Part shown: positions 13,401 through 26,821 of the stretch, piece after piece
How positions within the stretch are numbered: the first letter of the stretch is position 1
Layout: each line of letters opens with the position of its first letter
Assembly (NCBI RefSeq): GCF_000764305.2
Contig: NW_025944539.1
Span: forward strand, 1-64,000
Direction: 5' to 3'
Length of the DNA: 64,000 nt
DNA from: Hyalella azteca
Lineage: Eukaryota > Arthropoda > Malacostraca > Amphipoda > Hyalellidae
The notes under the pieces: model-generated
What the model was told of the DNA's origin: nothing
Databases searched by the model: none
Seen by the model: only the letters and a program-made list of their open reading frames with translations
Program-made: the position numbers and the translations under genes

Positions 13401-16400
13401 TTATTGATTGTGATCATTTGTTCATGAGGTACCGTAAGAGTATGGACATTTTCTGTCGTAGATTAATTACACTAGGTATCCTGTAAGTGGTTGTAAGATT
13501 TCCTCAATAGTTGTCTTTCATCGATGTTAAGTTACCTAACAATTTATTGTGCATTATTTGTCTCAGATCTCCTACAAAGGATCAGAAAATAATATGTTTC
13601 TTATTAAATTAAATTTTGATTTTTAAATTCTTATTCAAGCATTACTTGATTCTCATTGAAAAATAGTATAGGGAGCACCCTGCCCGATTTACACGTTCTA
13701 AAGAATTAATTAATTATCGATTGTTTCACACTGCGTTTCACCTGACATATTCTTCGGTCATTCTGCGCCCCTCGCACCACCGTCCCGCTCTCCTTGTTTG
13801 CGTATAGGTAATTTGTGCGCTGAAGCTACGCGACTTTAATCCTTCAGTTATAAATCAAGCAATTATTTATCCCCGAGTACCAAGTGCATTGATGCGAGGG
13901 GATTAATGCATTATAATTGCCTTAATATTTTTTTTTCGGTTTATTGGCCATTGCTATTTGCTCTCTGCTTCCATGAACTGAATAATTTAGGACGGCTGAA
14001 GATTCTCTTCTTCTTTCTACGCGTGTTCAGTAATACAGAGCTACCCATCAGACTGCCGTTTCTGTTACGGTTCTCCTTACTCTCGCATTTCATTCATTTC
14101 TCTCTAATTTTTCTAGGTATGATCGATGTTAGGAACGGCCTAAGGACGACACGATCATCAGTTAATCCTTGCACGTCGCGGGAGGGCCCTATTTGTGTCC
14201 CGGTGCCACCTCCTTTGATGCATCACCGTCTATTGTCATGCATAATTTTCCTAGAACCTCTGACGATGAATTGGGAAGATGATGTTGGCGGTGTCACTTA
14301 CTGCGGCGTGTATGAAAGGATTCCAATTTAGTTTCTATTGGGGAATGCTTTAATAGCTGCTTAATAAGACCGTCTTCCGTGTCAATATAACATAGACTGT
14401 CCGCATTGCGATCTTATTATCTCAGCTGCAGCGTCAGGATCTGATGGCGTCTCTTACTGTCCTTAATGACTTCAACATGACTTTCTCGTCTGAAGTTCAG
14501 TGTGGCGCTCGACCGAACTCATGCCGCTTTGCATGGTTCAACATAGCTCGTATGTATAGCACAGGATAGTTTGAAGATGCATATCATGCATCATAAGATG
14601 CATGATTCAACATCGTTAGTTTGTAGCACAGTATATTTCTAAGTGGACTAACTTGTACTCGATACTGCATAACTCACGGCTTTACATGCTCCACATACAT
14701 TCACACGTCTCTACGTTTCTTCACATGAAAAAGAATGAAATGATGTGAATGAAGTGACACGTCTCTACGTTTCTTCACATGAGTGACATGAAGGTCACTA
14801 TTGATTCCCACTAAACATGTAAAAGGTAATAGTTTTCCAATTAATGCAAATGCTTCTCCTCGCGAGCGAACATGAATTTCCTGTGGTTCTAAAACGTTTG
14901 ACATGGTTTTTGGATTAGTCAGAGAGCGGGTACACTGCTCGAAGCCCAATCTTCTTCAATTTCTTCAATCTCATATCTCCAAACAAAGATTTAAATCTTG
15001 AAGAATTATGAGGTCGATCGCCCAGCAACTTCTTTTCAAAAACATGCCCTTGAATTTTGCTCTCTCACGATAACTTCTTTTGAAGCTTGCGCTCAGGAGC
15101 TGTTATTGATGATTCCTTTATCGATGACCTTCTTTTATTTCTTGGTCGACATTGTTAGTGTTAATCAATGCGTAATAACAGGTTCCATAACCTTCGCACT
15201 TCACCCCGCTACCCATTAATGATTACGGCATTGCGCTTCGCCCTTCATTGTTATGTCGATGACGGTTGCCACAAAGAAAGCATGCGTGTCTCGATCATAA
15301 GGAATGGTACATAAGGAAGGATTGTCATTTGAATGGTTAAAACTTCCATCACGTGTGGTATCTTTGAACATATTTCTGTGAAAGATGTTTAAATTTAATG
15401 ATAATTTTACACTAATTCAAGAAATTGTTCTTGCTCGTTTCGCTTTTAACCCATTAATGTTTAGCAAAATGAATCATTCAGCGCTGAATTGAAATGAACT
15501 GCCAGAAAATCGCATAACCTAAATACTTGGAAAAGAATAAACTTAATGCTTACTGTATAATTTTTTCGAAGATTACGTACAAAATTGAGTGCAAGGCGAG
15601 TACAGCTCGCCATACCGTGGGGGTCAAAGTTCAGTCGGGAACCGTTTGTTGGTACACACCAAACACTTGTGCAAAGGTCGCGTTACTATAAAGGTTAGTG
15701 GGACAATAACGCCGCGAAGTACTTCAGCTTGCCGTTTCAAAGCCGATTCATTTTTTGCCGAATTTCACGTGAATGCAGGGCCGGCTAACCTTCCCTGCAT
15801 GATAAATCGCCTTATTAACGAGTTTAACAATATTTATGTTCATGATCCATCACTTGCTTTGTTGGTCGCTCCCGTCTGAATATTGCGTGAATTGTACGGT
15901 TATTTTAATCTATATTTATTGCTCAATTGTAATGAACTGTTATTATTTTTTATGTAATATGGAGCTTTCTTTTGTTTCTAGTAAAACATTTTCCCTACGA
16001 CTTCAGGTCGGTAGCCATCAATAGCAGCAGCATTAAGAAGCTACTGGGACCTATTAAACTTCTATTGTTAAACCTTTTTAGCATATATTTAGCTAAATAG
16101 CTGAAGCGCTAGTAAACATGTGGCCACTAAACTAACTAGCATATATTTATTTACAGACACGGTTACCGTCTTCTATTCGTATCGTAATGCCAGTTAGAAT
16201 TATTTTTACTAAATAATTTAATAAGTTGTTAGTTATCTTCAGACAACATGATGAGCCTTTGTCTATATACAGACACTAAACAGTAATTAGTTTAATTAGA
16301 ACAACGTATCCGTAGACAGAATATTAATCTTTTTTTTACTGATACATATACCGTCGTTAATTCGTATCTAAACCCTGATAACTCTAGGATACTTCAACAG

Positions 16401-16804
16401 ACAGGAGTTTCATGACAGTATGAATTGTTTACTTTACAAGTTTAGCGTTGGGAGTGAAGAAATTTATTTGTAAATAATAATTTTTTTCGCAACTTAATAA
16501 TTTATAATTAAATAATTTTTTTTCTCAACTCATACTCATGGAATGATGAACTGTTTTCGAACATTTTAAATCATTTTTTAACCAAGAGAGTGTAAACAAA
16601 TATTTTACTAACCACAAGCTTTAAGTATGACTAACTGTAGAAATCCCAGTCTGTTAATCCCAGCTGTCATAACTTAATTTCTTGTATTGATTACTATTAT
16701 ACGCAACCGTTGCCTAAGGTAACTAATTAATTCCGATGGCAATTGCGTTCACGCATTCATAATAATGGCAGTTACGGTCACTCATTCATAAGGATGAAAG
16801 TTGG
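13401..16804. other. No gene seen
   Basis: Mostly unique sequence with one small duplication at 14.7 kb. A 141-codon open frame at 13906-14331 has T-rich, hydrophobic composition expected by chance. Confidence 0.55.
14702..14785. repeat. Short tandem duplication (~55 bp period)
   Basis: CACGTCTCTACGTTTCTTCA occurs twice. Confidence 0.85.
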
Positions 16805-17005
16805 TGGTGGCTTGAGAAATGGCGCTAGTGGTGGCAGTGACAGCAGTGGTGGCAGTGACAGCAGTGGTGGCAGTGACAGCAATGGTGGCAGTGACAGCAG
16901 TGGTGGCAGTGACAGCAGTGGTGGCAGTGACAGCAATGGTGGCAGCTAGTGACAGCAGTGGTGGCAGTGGTGGCAGTGACAGCAGTGGTGGCAGTGAAAG
17001 TGTGT
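16805..17005. repeat. 18-bp GGTGGCAGTGACAGCAGT minisatellite
   Basis: About ten units. It would read Gly-Gly-Ser-Asp-Ser-Ser, but the frame has no upstream exon signal and is open in several frames, so it is treated as non-coding. Confidence 0.92.
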
Positions 17006-17064
17006 GAAACTCACCGTGGGATTCTGGAGCGAGTGATGGTGACCGCTCCTTGTACTGTGCTACC

Positions 17065-17260
17065 GGCTCCTGATGATTGCTACACGGTGATCGTACGTGC
17101 TGATTGCTACACGGCGATCGTACGTGCTGATTGCTACACGGTGATCGTACGTGCTGATTGCTACACGGTGATCGTACGTGATGATTGCTGCACGGTGATC
17201 GTACGTGATGATTGCTACACGGTAATTTTAACTGCTGATTGCTACGTGGTGATCGTTCTT
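17065..17260. repeat. 27-bp minisatellite, about seven copies
   Basis: Unit TGATTGCTACACGGTGATCG plus TACGTGC. It lies 60 bp after the 18-bp array. Confidence 0.94.
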
Positions 17261-17710
17261 CCTGATTATCCTTATATTTTGTTGCACGGAAATCTACAAG
17301 CACTGAACTTATGTGATTGTTATAGTTGTTCCTTCCATTTCTACTCAATATATGTACCGCATTAATTAGTGGAGTTCAGTGAAAAACATTGTCAATAGCA
17401 TAACTTGGTTTAACGATAATATAGTTTCTATTCAACAACCGCAATTGTATTGGAGATGAACATGATTAGAGCGACATTCATACCCGGCATCTGAGGTTGA
17501 AACAGCTTTGTTTAAACGTTGTTTCAACGCAATCAACTCCTAATCTATTTGCCGATTGGTTCGTTCATTTGCGTTAAATGATTGAACGCATTTATTTCCT
17601 AATATATATGCCAATTGGTTTGTTCGTTTGCGCAATTTGGTAGGTTTTGCCGTGCAGGAATAGATGCTCTTCAGTGGCTTCATATCGACCGGCGCTGCTA
17701 TACCTTGATG

Positions 17711-17813
17711 CTCTACCAGTGACCTCTGTGAGGAGGCTCTACCAGTGACCTCTGTGAGGAGGCACTACCAGTGACCTCTGAGAGGAGGCACTACCAGTGA
17801 CCTCTGTGAGGTC
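17711..17813. repeat. 26-bp minisatellite, four copies
   Basis: Unit CTACCAGTGACCTCTGTGAG plus GAGGCA. Confidence 0.93.
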
Positions 17814-20800
17814 TAATTGCTGTGTCTGATTGCTTTCTTAATCAAACTCCAGTTCATTCCTGTGTTAAGCAATACATTTTTTGCATGAATTCTCACCCCA
17901 TGCTGCTAAGCGAGCCATATTCCTTCTATTGCTCTATTCTCTCCTGAAAATTGATCTATATTTATCGAAAAATTTTATTTCAAAACTATCCATCAAGAGT
18001 TATTATGATCATGTGCTAAATTAATTAATTACTTGAGTGCGTATCTTCACTATTTACCTGTTTCACGCCAAATTCTCGGCGATGTTTACACAGCACTTTT
18101 ACATACATAGTATGAGTAGATAGGGGGCTCTACATACATAGTAGAGCACATACTCCACATACGCTCTACTCAACTTATAAATACAAATTTTGTGTAAATA
18201 CAAATTATTTGTGTATATCTCGTATGTGTGTGGAGTCGTAGTTCCTCCGTATACGCAACGCCGAATGATTCCGTTCATTGTATTAGCATTAAAACATGAG
18301 ACCTTGTCATGTCCTCATAGGGAACTTCTTAAAAATGTATTAGAGCGTTAACACCATAACGTACGGTGTAATATTATAGCGAAACTCCAAAGTAAAAAAA
18401 AGTCCTGCAAATAATAGAAACAAAAGTACACTTTGACAATTCAGATGCTTGAATACTTGGAATTTATTGAGAATATATTTTTTATAATTATTTTCAATGT
18501 TACAAATGAACTAAATTTCAATAATTCACTCGGAACAGGTTTTATCCGAGTCTGTGTAGTGCTTCATGTGGGGTTGCAACCACTGAATGGAAACTTTTGT
18601 TTCTTTAATTTATGTTGTGTTCAAGTTGATTTCCATTCTGCTTTACAACCGATTTATGCATATCAATTTATTAGATTTAAGCCAATAAGCCAAGCTCTCG
18701 TTGTAAACCATGGTCTCGAAGCGATCGTATTCCTCAACAGAAATTGTCCACGAAGTGCTATTCCTGCCTGAAGTGTAATTAAAATGCTCGCCAAAGAGTT
18801 ACTCTATTTCTTTAACAATAATGTGTACGGATTACAATGTTATTCCTGCCTGAAGTGTACATGAATTGCACGCTAAAGGATTACCCCATGGAAGTTTGTT
18901 GCTCTCAATGCTACTTCGCCTCGCTTCGCTCGCCCATCCAAGTCTCCTAATATGAATGGATAACTTGCCCATAGATGGCGCTCCGTTATACAGGTACCTG
19001 TAGGATGGGTTTCTCTTCCTACAGTACATACCTCTGCTCTCCGTGTGAACTAAATGCCCTCACATCTTAAGTAAAAATTTCATGAGAGAGTATTATAAAT
19101 CTTCATTTAGCTAGGTTTTCGTGCTATTGCACTTGATCGGATTATTTTAGTTTTTTACATAATTTAACCAGCATTCGGAAGATAAACTCGGTTAAGGAAG
19201 TAACACCATCCTAATTTGAAACATTGTAACATCGTCTAATTATCCCCCACCGCAATCTCGTTGATTCTCTGAATGCAAGAGCAGTCGCCTGGAAATAACG
19301 GCTTTGCTGTCACATGCGTCCTGCTAATGTGAGAAATACGACCGTATATACGTCGGCTGCGTCTCGCGCGTCTGTCTCTAGCTGGCATCGTCCCGCGAGA
19401 GAGAATTGCCAGTCATGAGGCGGCTCTGCATCCGTTTGTTAGCGTGTCCCAGGAAACCGTTGTCTCTATGGCATATAGACGGTCCTTTCAACGCAAATAC
19501 TCGCGGGATGATGCCGCTGTTGTCGGCTTATCTATACCCAGTGAAAATTTACAGACGCGGCAGCTTCTGATTTGGATTACCAGAAGCTGGGACGACTCTA
19601 AATTTTGTTAGGATATAGATGTGATCTGCGTTCTTCTGAGCTGAAAGATGTGTGAGGAATGCAAGGGGTCTTGCAGCGTATCAATGCTATTGTCTTGCGT
19701 AAGGATATACCTTTCAGTTGCTACATTGATTTTAAATTAATGTTGTATGTTTGTCATATTGATCTTCTGTACTGGTCGCTATCTCATGATGTTATTTCGG
19801 CCCAAATTCGAACGTACCATGTATAGTTGTGTAATATTTACTAAAGGCATGCAAAGTTACGGTCGAGGTGCTACTATAGAGTTCTGCTTGTAATGAATTC
19901 TCTTTAGCTAAGAAGAAATTATTTACTTATTTTATAATTTAATTATTTCTGTATTTTGTTTTGTATTCATAATTTTAACATCGGTGAACATTCACGTGGT
20001 AGTTTGTTACCTCGCCGATATTGGCAGTGCTCGCTGGTAGTGGTTGTAGTTGGTTACAACGCCGATATTGCTAGTGCGCGTTAGGAGTAGATTTAGTTAA
20101 TATTACTACGCCGATGTTGTTAGTGCGATTTAGCATGAGCTGTAGATAGTATCACCACGCCGGATCTGAATATCGACGTGCAACTCACTATACTCTCATT
20201 TGCGACGGCGACGCTGTGCCGTTAGAGAACTCCAGTTTCTGATCTGGACAATCGGGACTGTCCCGTTATCTGCAATTTATTCCACGATTAAATTTCTCCC
20301 GGATTTGTTGCAGGGTTTATCTCCTAATTTTACTGGGCATATCACATTTGTTTTAGCTGCTGGTACCCTTTGCATTCACCTCATTTACTGTAATATATTA
20401 ATTTGTTTCTATATTTGGAGGTTTATAGAGCTCTGCAGGCCGATTTTTCCTAAGACGTGTATCCTTACATATATTTTTTGGGGATTTGTATTGTATTGGG
20501 GATGGTATTTACTGTCCTTGCAAATATATTCCCGTTTAAGAATTTCTGTGAAAAATATGGAGCCCCAAATATTTCCGTAATATACACCAAATGTTAACAT
20601 TTTCTGCAGGTTCGACTATAATTGCTTGCAATCAACAGAAGAACAATCGACGTTACGGTCTTATTAGTGCTGTGCACATCCTTTGCTCTCGTTTCAGGTA
20701 TGTCAATTGTCTACCATTTATCACCATTACAGCCCAGCTGCTTCAATTTATCTAACTGCATCCCATTTCTCATACATAGCGTATGGAAAACTCACGATGA

Positions 20801-21368
20801 ACTTTCTATTCATCACACTCATCTGCTGCGTCGTAAGTCTTGCGGTCACGGTAATGCTTCTTATTAAGCCAGGACTCTTTGCCATCAGTTCTCCCTATAT
20901 ACCGTCGACCTATCAATTGAAAAGCTGTTCGACCGCGCGGAGGTTTTGAAAAGCAAGCTCTGTTTAATTTATCGCCCGATGGTTTTTCGGGGGCAGAAAA
21001 TGATTCAATTTAAGATGATTCATGTTCTTTGTTGGTTTTTTTAACTAGATCTACTGGTTAGCCATTTAAGTTTTGCGCTGCCGAATTTGTTGTTTCGTTA
21101 TACCTGAAGTCCGCATATCTTTTTCTAATTTAGGATACACTGAATATGTATAGCAAATTTATTTTCAACAAAAACTCAAGGATTTACACCTCCTCACTGT
21201 ATTATAAAATGTTTTATCTACTTCAGTGGTTGAATTTCTAGGGCTTCAGTAACTTGTGAAGGTTTCAGACTTATTCTTATGATAATCATGACCCACGTCC
21301 TAATACGTACCATGATATTCACAAGCATTTATTTATTGATTAAAGGCTTTGCCACTGCATCAACGAAG
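17814..21368. other. No gene seen
   Basis: Unique sequence with one 80-bp duplication. The hydrophobic 126-codon frame at 20200-20580 is discussed under rejected items. Confidence 0.5.
18759..18885. repeat. ~80-bp tandem duplication
   Basis: TATTCCTGCCTGAAGTGTA followed by a similar GC-CTAAAGGATTA block occurs at 18759 and 18839. Confidence 0.75.
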
Positions 21369-21530
21369 AAAATATAACTCAATCAGTAATCACTGCAGTG
21401 ATCGAGTGACAGAGAGCACATTTTCTCAAAATCGACGAAAAGGTGAAGTCACGGACAGATGGACGGACGGACGGACATGACGAGCACAATAGGGAATTTT
21501 TTTCCATAAATGAGAAAATACGCTAAAAAT
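21369..21530 (-). mobile_element. HINE-like element, copy 4, inverted
   Basis: Reads as the reverse complement: AATATAACTC first, then the CACTGCAGTG palindrome, a GAC-rich (GGAC)n core and CGCTAAAAA at the right edge. The only minus-strand copy. Confidence 0.75.
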
Positions 21531-21902
21531 GGTGAAGACAAAGTAATGCTCGGACCATGTCTTAGTTTCAATCGTAAGTTTTCCCATCCCAGCGCAGGTA
21601 TGTAAAAGTCAAAGCCCAACACGTAATGTAGCCAATATCGTTGTACGCGCATTGCGTAATTCAAGAGATGCACATTGTACAACCTGTTTTGTTGTATGGC
21701 TTTATCTCCTGATCACGCCTACCGAGAATTCATGTCTGCACGAACTTCTGACTGATTGTTTAACCTTAGTTTCTCAATGGCCTCATCGTGAGATTAGGAT
21801 CTCTGGGTAGGTCAGCATGCCTCCACGGGTCTTTGAATCGTTCCTTTCTCCTCACTATGTAGATGCCGCCTACGTCGCGACCCACGAGACTTCTCGAGCT
21901 GA

Positions 21903-22345
21903 AATAATGTTGGTTTAAGTTCGTTTCTTCCAAATCAACTCGTAATCAACGTTGTTTTTAGCAAAATAAACTCGTCATAAATGTTGTTTTAACCAATTCA
22001 ACACGTAATTAACGTAGTTACAACGAAATTAACACGCAATTAACGTTGTTACAACGAAATCAATTCGTAATCACCGTTGTTTCAACAAAATCAACGTTGT
22101 TCAAACGAAGTAAAGTCATAATAAATATAGTTTTAACGAAATCAACACATAATAAATGTTGCTTTAACAAAATCAACGCATAATTAACGTTGTTTTAACG
22201 AAATCGACTCGTAATCAACGTTGTTCCAACGAAATCAACTTGTAATCAACGTTGTTTTTACAAAATAAACTCGTAATAAACGTTTTTTTCAATTAAATCA
22301 ACTCATAATAACATTGTTTTAACGAGATAAGTTCGTTATCAAAGT
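21903..22345. repeat. ~32-bp degenerate tandem repeat
   Basis: About thirteen units of AAATCAACTCGTAATCAACG plus TTGTTTTAACG with many substitutions. Confidence 0.9.
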
Positions 22346-24765
22346 TGTTTCAAAGTTTATGCCTACTTTACGACCAATGGTGCGGGTAATTTTAACGGGT
22401 TATTTGAGATGATTGAGCAGTTGTTTTAAAGTTTCATTCGGCGTGCCGTATAACTCCCGAGTCCTGTTCTATTATAATATATTGTTATTGAAAAAACTAA
22501 CAAGAAGCTAGTAAATAAAACTAATTCTCTGGTCTTTAACAAAACTTGCTTAAGAGAAGAAATTCTGCCAGCCTACACTAATATATTGTTGTGAATGATT
22601 TTGAAGTTTTATTATTGTGTGAGCCATTTCTTATATCAGTTCCTTTTATTTACTCATCTTAATTAGGAGACCACATTACCATTTTTTAGAATTCGTGTGT
22701 AAATGGGAAAAATTGTGCACCTTGAATGTGTTGTAGAGGTATTTTCTTATAAATTGTAGGTCATAACGACAGTGAAACTCACACTGAGAAGATAAGTTCA
22801 TCCTGAAGCCGTTGAAAAAATACGCGCTAAGGTAATTAATCTTGTCTTAAGTACCTTATTTGTTAGATATAAGTAGATCACAGCTATCGAGTACCTCATT
22901 AAATAGATCTAAGTAGATCACTGCCGCGTATCTATTGGATTCACAGGCAAATTTCCCTGCATGTCCTTATCTCTGGAGCCCCGCAAGCGTCGGGCTTAAC
23001 AAGCGATGTCCCAATTGCCTTCCTTGCCAGTGAGCGACACGCGCTGTGTTATGCACGACGGAGAGAGTATATAGCGCGCCTGCCTTATCCCGCAGCCCGG
23101 TGACGTATGGAGAACTTACATGGACGCGTGTACCGAGTATTGAGATATCCAAGTATAGTATTGAGATATCCAAAGGCCGATTGAATATTGAGACCGATTG
23201 AATCTAGTCAGGAATAACTGTAACGAAAATATATCACAAATTTACGTTTCACCGTTACTGTCACTATTTATCCCCGCATGGTTAGACCTTATTATAAAAT
23301 AGTTTAATCTTGAAGACCAAGATATGAGACTTTACAGAGTCATTTTTCATTACGCAATATTATAACATTTTCCACATATTTCGATGCAGATACGCAAACT
23401 ATACTTTTCGCACGCAAGGGCCCGACTTTGTACTGACTGCACTTGCGCTTCCGGCATCGGCTGCGATAAATCGCCGGTGCGAAGCTCGGCCGAAGAGGGA
23501 GTGTCAGCTGTCCTTATGTAGAGTCCGCCGCATCTCTGATAGAACTGGTCTGAGCTGAACCCTGACATGACCGCCGTGGGAAATACTATGCCATGCCAAT
23601 GTCTTCTTTGTTTCGCAAAGTCGTGTACGGTCGAGATGTCCTACAGACCACGATGTCCCCCGTCATGCACTTCGTTGCACGTACGAACTATTCGCTTGTG
23701 ACTCCGTTTGTACAAGGTTTGAAGACATGGAAGAACGCAGCACACATGGCTGTGGGTGACAACAGATTAAAGTCACGGTTGAACTATTTCACATTATGGC
23801 ATGAGTGTGTCTCCTAGATTATTTCAATCTAAATTCAAAATGGCCAATTTGTTCCCATATCCTCAACTTCTTCATCTTCAGAAAAAGAAAGAATGGCCTA
23901 CTCACCCCTCTTCCTCCCCCTTAGTTTTAAATCGCCAGACAAGCTTCTGACCTCGCACCGTGCACACCTGCCGGCTGCTCTAATTCGCTTGACCCGCACG
24001 TTTGTCTTATGGTTCGGTTAAAGCTTATGAAGTGGATGCCGTCCAGCAGAAGTCAACTAACTAGGGAGGCCCTCATGTAATCTCTACTACGCAAGTGCTA
24101 TTCTAAAGGCCCAGGAAACAGATTTGACCACTCATTCATCATTCTGCTAGTAAAAATTGGAGATTCCAAAGAACCCTAGCCAAAAATCTCAGGGGTTTTC
24201 ACTCATCAATAAGGAATTCGATATCAAACATACCCATTCATTGATCCATACCTTTGAGTTACTATACTTATTGTTTTTTGCTTTTAGGCATTTCTTTTAT
24301 TTTCACAGATGGCATTCGAGAGGTGAGGAGACCATGGACCGTCGGTCTAAGCACTGCGTTATGACCTATTCGTTCTCCTAATCAGTCGCTCATTATTCTC
24401 TATTTATCACAGAGCAAACTCCTTTAACCGTTCCTCTCGTTCCTGATTGCTCTCCTTTGATCAAAAATTAGCTGAGACTGATGGGCGTTGATGAATTCAT
24501 TGAGTACTGAGTAGATTCCTCGCAGTGTTTCTGATTACGTTTAGACTACAGTTTATGGCATAATAATCAATAAAGTTTATCGAATCAGTTTTACGTAATT
24601 TGATCAAATTTTTCAATGGTGCTCAACATTTCTAAAATCATCGCATTATACTTGTAACATAAAATAGCGATTTTTGTCGAAATTCTACACGCATTGCTGC
24701 TGTAGGCATGACGTAACGTTCATCTGTGCTGCTGCTGTCGCCGAGCATATAACGCGGCGTGTGAC
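22346..24765. other. No gene seen
   Basis: Unique sequence. The 22975-23120 and 23395-23580 patches are more GC-rich but show no splice-flanked conserved frame. Confidence 0.5.
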
Positions 24766-24914
24766 CAGTGCCTATACTTTCAAAAAAGTTAAGAGATCGT
24801 AAGTTCATAAGCCAATCATTGACGGCCTTTAAAGCAAAATCCACCAATCATAGACAAGAAAATAAAGCGTAAGTACTTACGTTCATTTAGCGAATTTCGA
24901 AAGTATGGCCCCAG
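24766..24914 (+). mobile_element. ~148-bp hairpin MITE, copy b
   Basis: Nearly full-length match to copies a, c and d, including the GTAAGTACTTAC palindrome and the GTATGGCCCCAG terminus. Confidence 0.75.
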
Positions 24915-26656
24915 TAGTACTGCTGCAGGACCTAACGCACGTCCCAGTAACGGTCCTGAGTCTTCGTCCCGCCACGTGACCCAGCACGCGTGGGAAGCAC
25001 GTGTCCCTCTTTATTGATTAGTTTCTTGGGTCACACGCGGCACCTGCCATACCTGCCATTGTGTCAGCGCTTGAAGGCGTCTGCATGGGCCGGATGCTCG
25101 CATGTAACCACCTTGTCATAAATCCCATGGAAAATTACCGTAATTTTCAACCAATCCTCTTTGGAGGAGGCTTGAAATGCTAATTTATTGTCATTCTGAT
25201 GAGTATCATGTCTAATGTTTTCTGTAACTAACTTCACCACCAGTCGGAGAAGTGCAGTATGAATAATAGTTTTTAGTTCGAGAAAATTTTTACAATAATA
25301 TTGTTGCCTAGGGACGCATCTTTTTTGACGTGGGACGCTTAACGGAATGAGCTAGGACAAAATATATGAAATCCCCAAATTAAGGTAACCGTGAGCTCTA
25401 TGATAGTCGTTATTGTTACGGTTCATAATGGTTTGTATTGAATGGCTGTTATAAATTTGCTGTCTACGCTATTATTTTTTAGGTCGGAAGACGGGTTTTT
25501 CGTAGCAACAAATTTTATTTAACCTAACTTTTCTTGAAGCATGCAGGTAGTTATGTTGATAACGGATTTTTGGAAACATTTTGCTCACTTCGTGTTGATT
25601 CTCTAAGCAAAGTCTTTAATCGATTAAAACCTGGCTGAATTGATAACTTTCTTTCGCATTAGCCATAAATTTCGCTAAAATTAATCTGAATTACTAGTTT
25701 TTCAGCAGATAAATTGATTAATGGTTAGCTGCACGTTGTACAAATTTGGTCAACCTGTCTCTTGGGCTGCGAATGTCTGAAAATATCAATAGGAGTAGCG
25801 GATAAATCTACGTAGCGGTCAGCCCATCGGTTGCATGTGATTTGGAAGAATCGTTGATGTGTCTTCACGACGATTGTTTACGAAGCTCAAGTAGTCAGGC
25901 GAATCAGATTGAGTGTCATGTTTACCGCGGGCACGACTGTCGTTACATGGCTTATGATTGCTCTTTTGAGAGCGTCTCTTTTACAAGAGCTCATAACTGT
26001 TAGTTACCTCAGGGCGAGGCCTCGTAAATTTTTTGGTAATTGTTTGTGGCGTGTATTTCGCAGGGAGCTTTGCCATTGGCTGCTGGTCTTTTAATGGCAG
26101 CGCTCAATGCCTGCGGGCGAAGGTATTAAATAGTTCGATCGTGCGGCTCTGCACTTTCGAAAGTGTTCTCTCCATTAGATGACTAGGGCTTCTAGCTCAA
26201 GTACTTACAAACCCTATTCAATTTCTATTCGTTAGAGCGCCACTCTGTGTACTGAGGTACCTTTAAATAACAGCCCATACCACCGAACTGTTGAGTGCTG
26301 ACTGGCTTAGTTGCTCACTCACTGGTTTCGTGATCGAATTCATCGGCTTTTTTTTTTTTGTTATTTCGATCGGTGAAATATTCTAGCATCACTTAGTTAC
26401 ACGTTAGTTCCTTTCGTGATTTAGTTTTCCCAATTACTTGATGAGGTGCGTGACTGAATGATTAAACAAGTGATTTAGAGATAGTGAAATCCTTGAGATG
26501 ACGAAGCAGCGAAAGTTGGGGTCTGCTAATTTAGTCGCGCGGACGTGATTTTCTCGTACGGAGCTCAAACGAGGATAAGAGAGAAGCTATTCGCTTCCAT
26601 TACCATTAGTGTTAGTAGAACGTTGCTTGTTGTCAGTAAACAATATCTTCCTGGTA

Positions 26657-26821
26657 TTTTTTAGCGCAGTTTCTAATTTATGGAAAAAAATGCACTATTG
26701 TGCTCGCCATGTCCGTCTGTCTGTCTGTCCATCTGTCCGTCCGTCCGTGACCTCAAGTTTTCGTCGACGAGAAAATGCGCTCTCTGTCACTCACTGCAGT
26801 GAGTACTGAGTTATATTTTTT
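26657..26821 (+). mobile_element. HINE-like element, copy 5
   Basis: Full layout with the complete 3' palindrome ACTCACTGCAGTGAGT. The left arm is slightly diverged (AGCGCAGTTTCTA). Confidence 0.78.

Noticed and set aside
16782..17348. 188-codon minus-strand frame and Gly-Ser-rich plus-strand frames
   Set aside because: They cover the 18- and 27-bp arrays only, with no splice-flanked unique coding segment.
20200..20580. 126-codon hydrophobic frame that might be a membrane protein
   Set aside because: T-rich DNA gives such translations by chance; no family motif, no convincing flanking exons.
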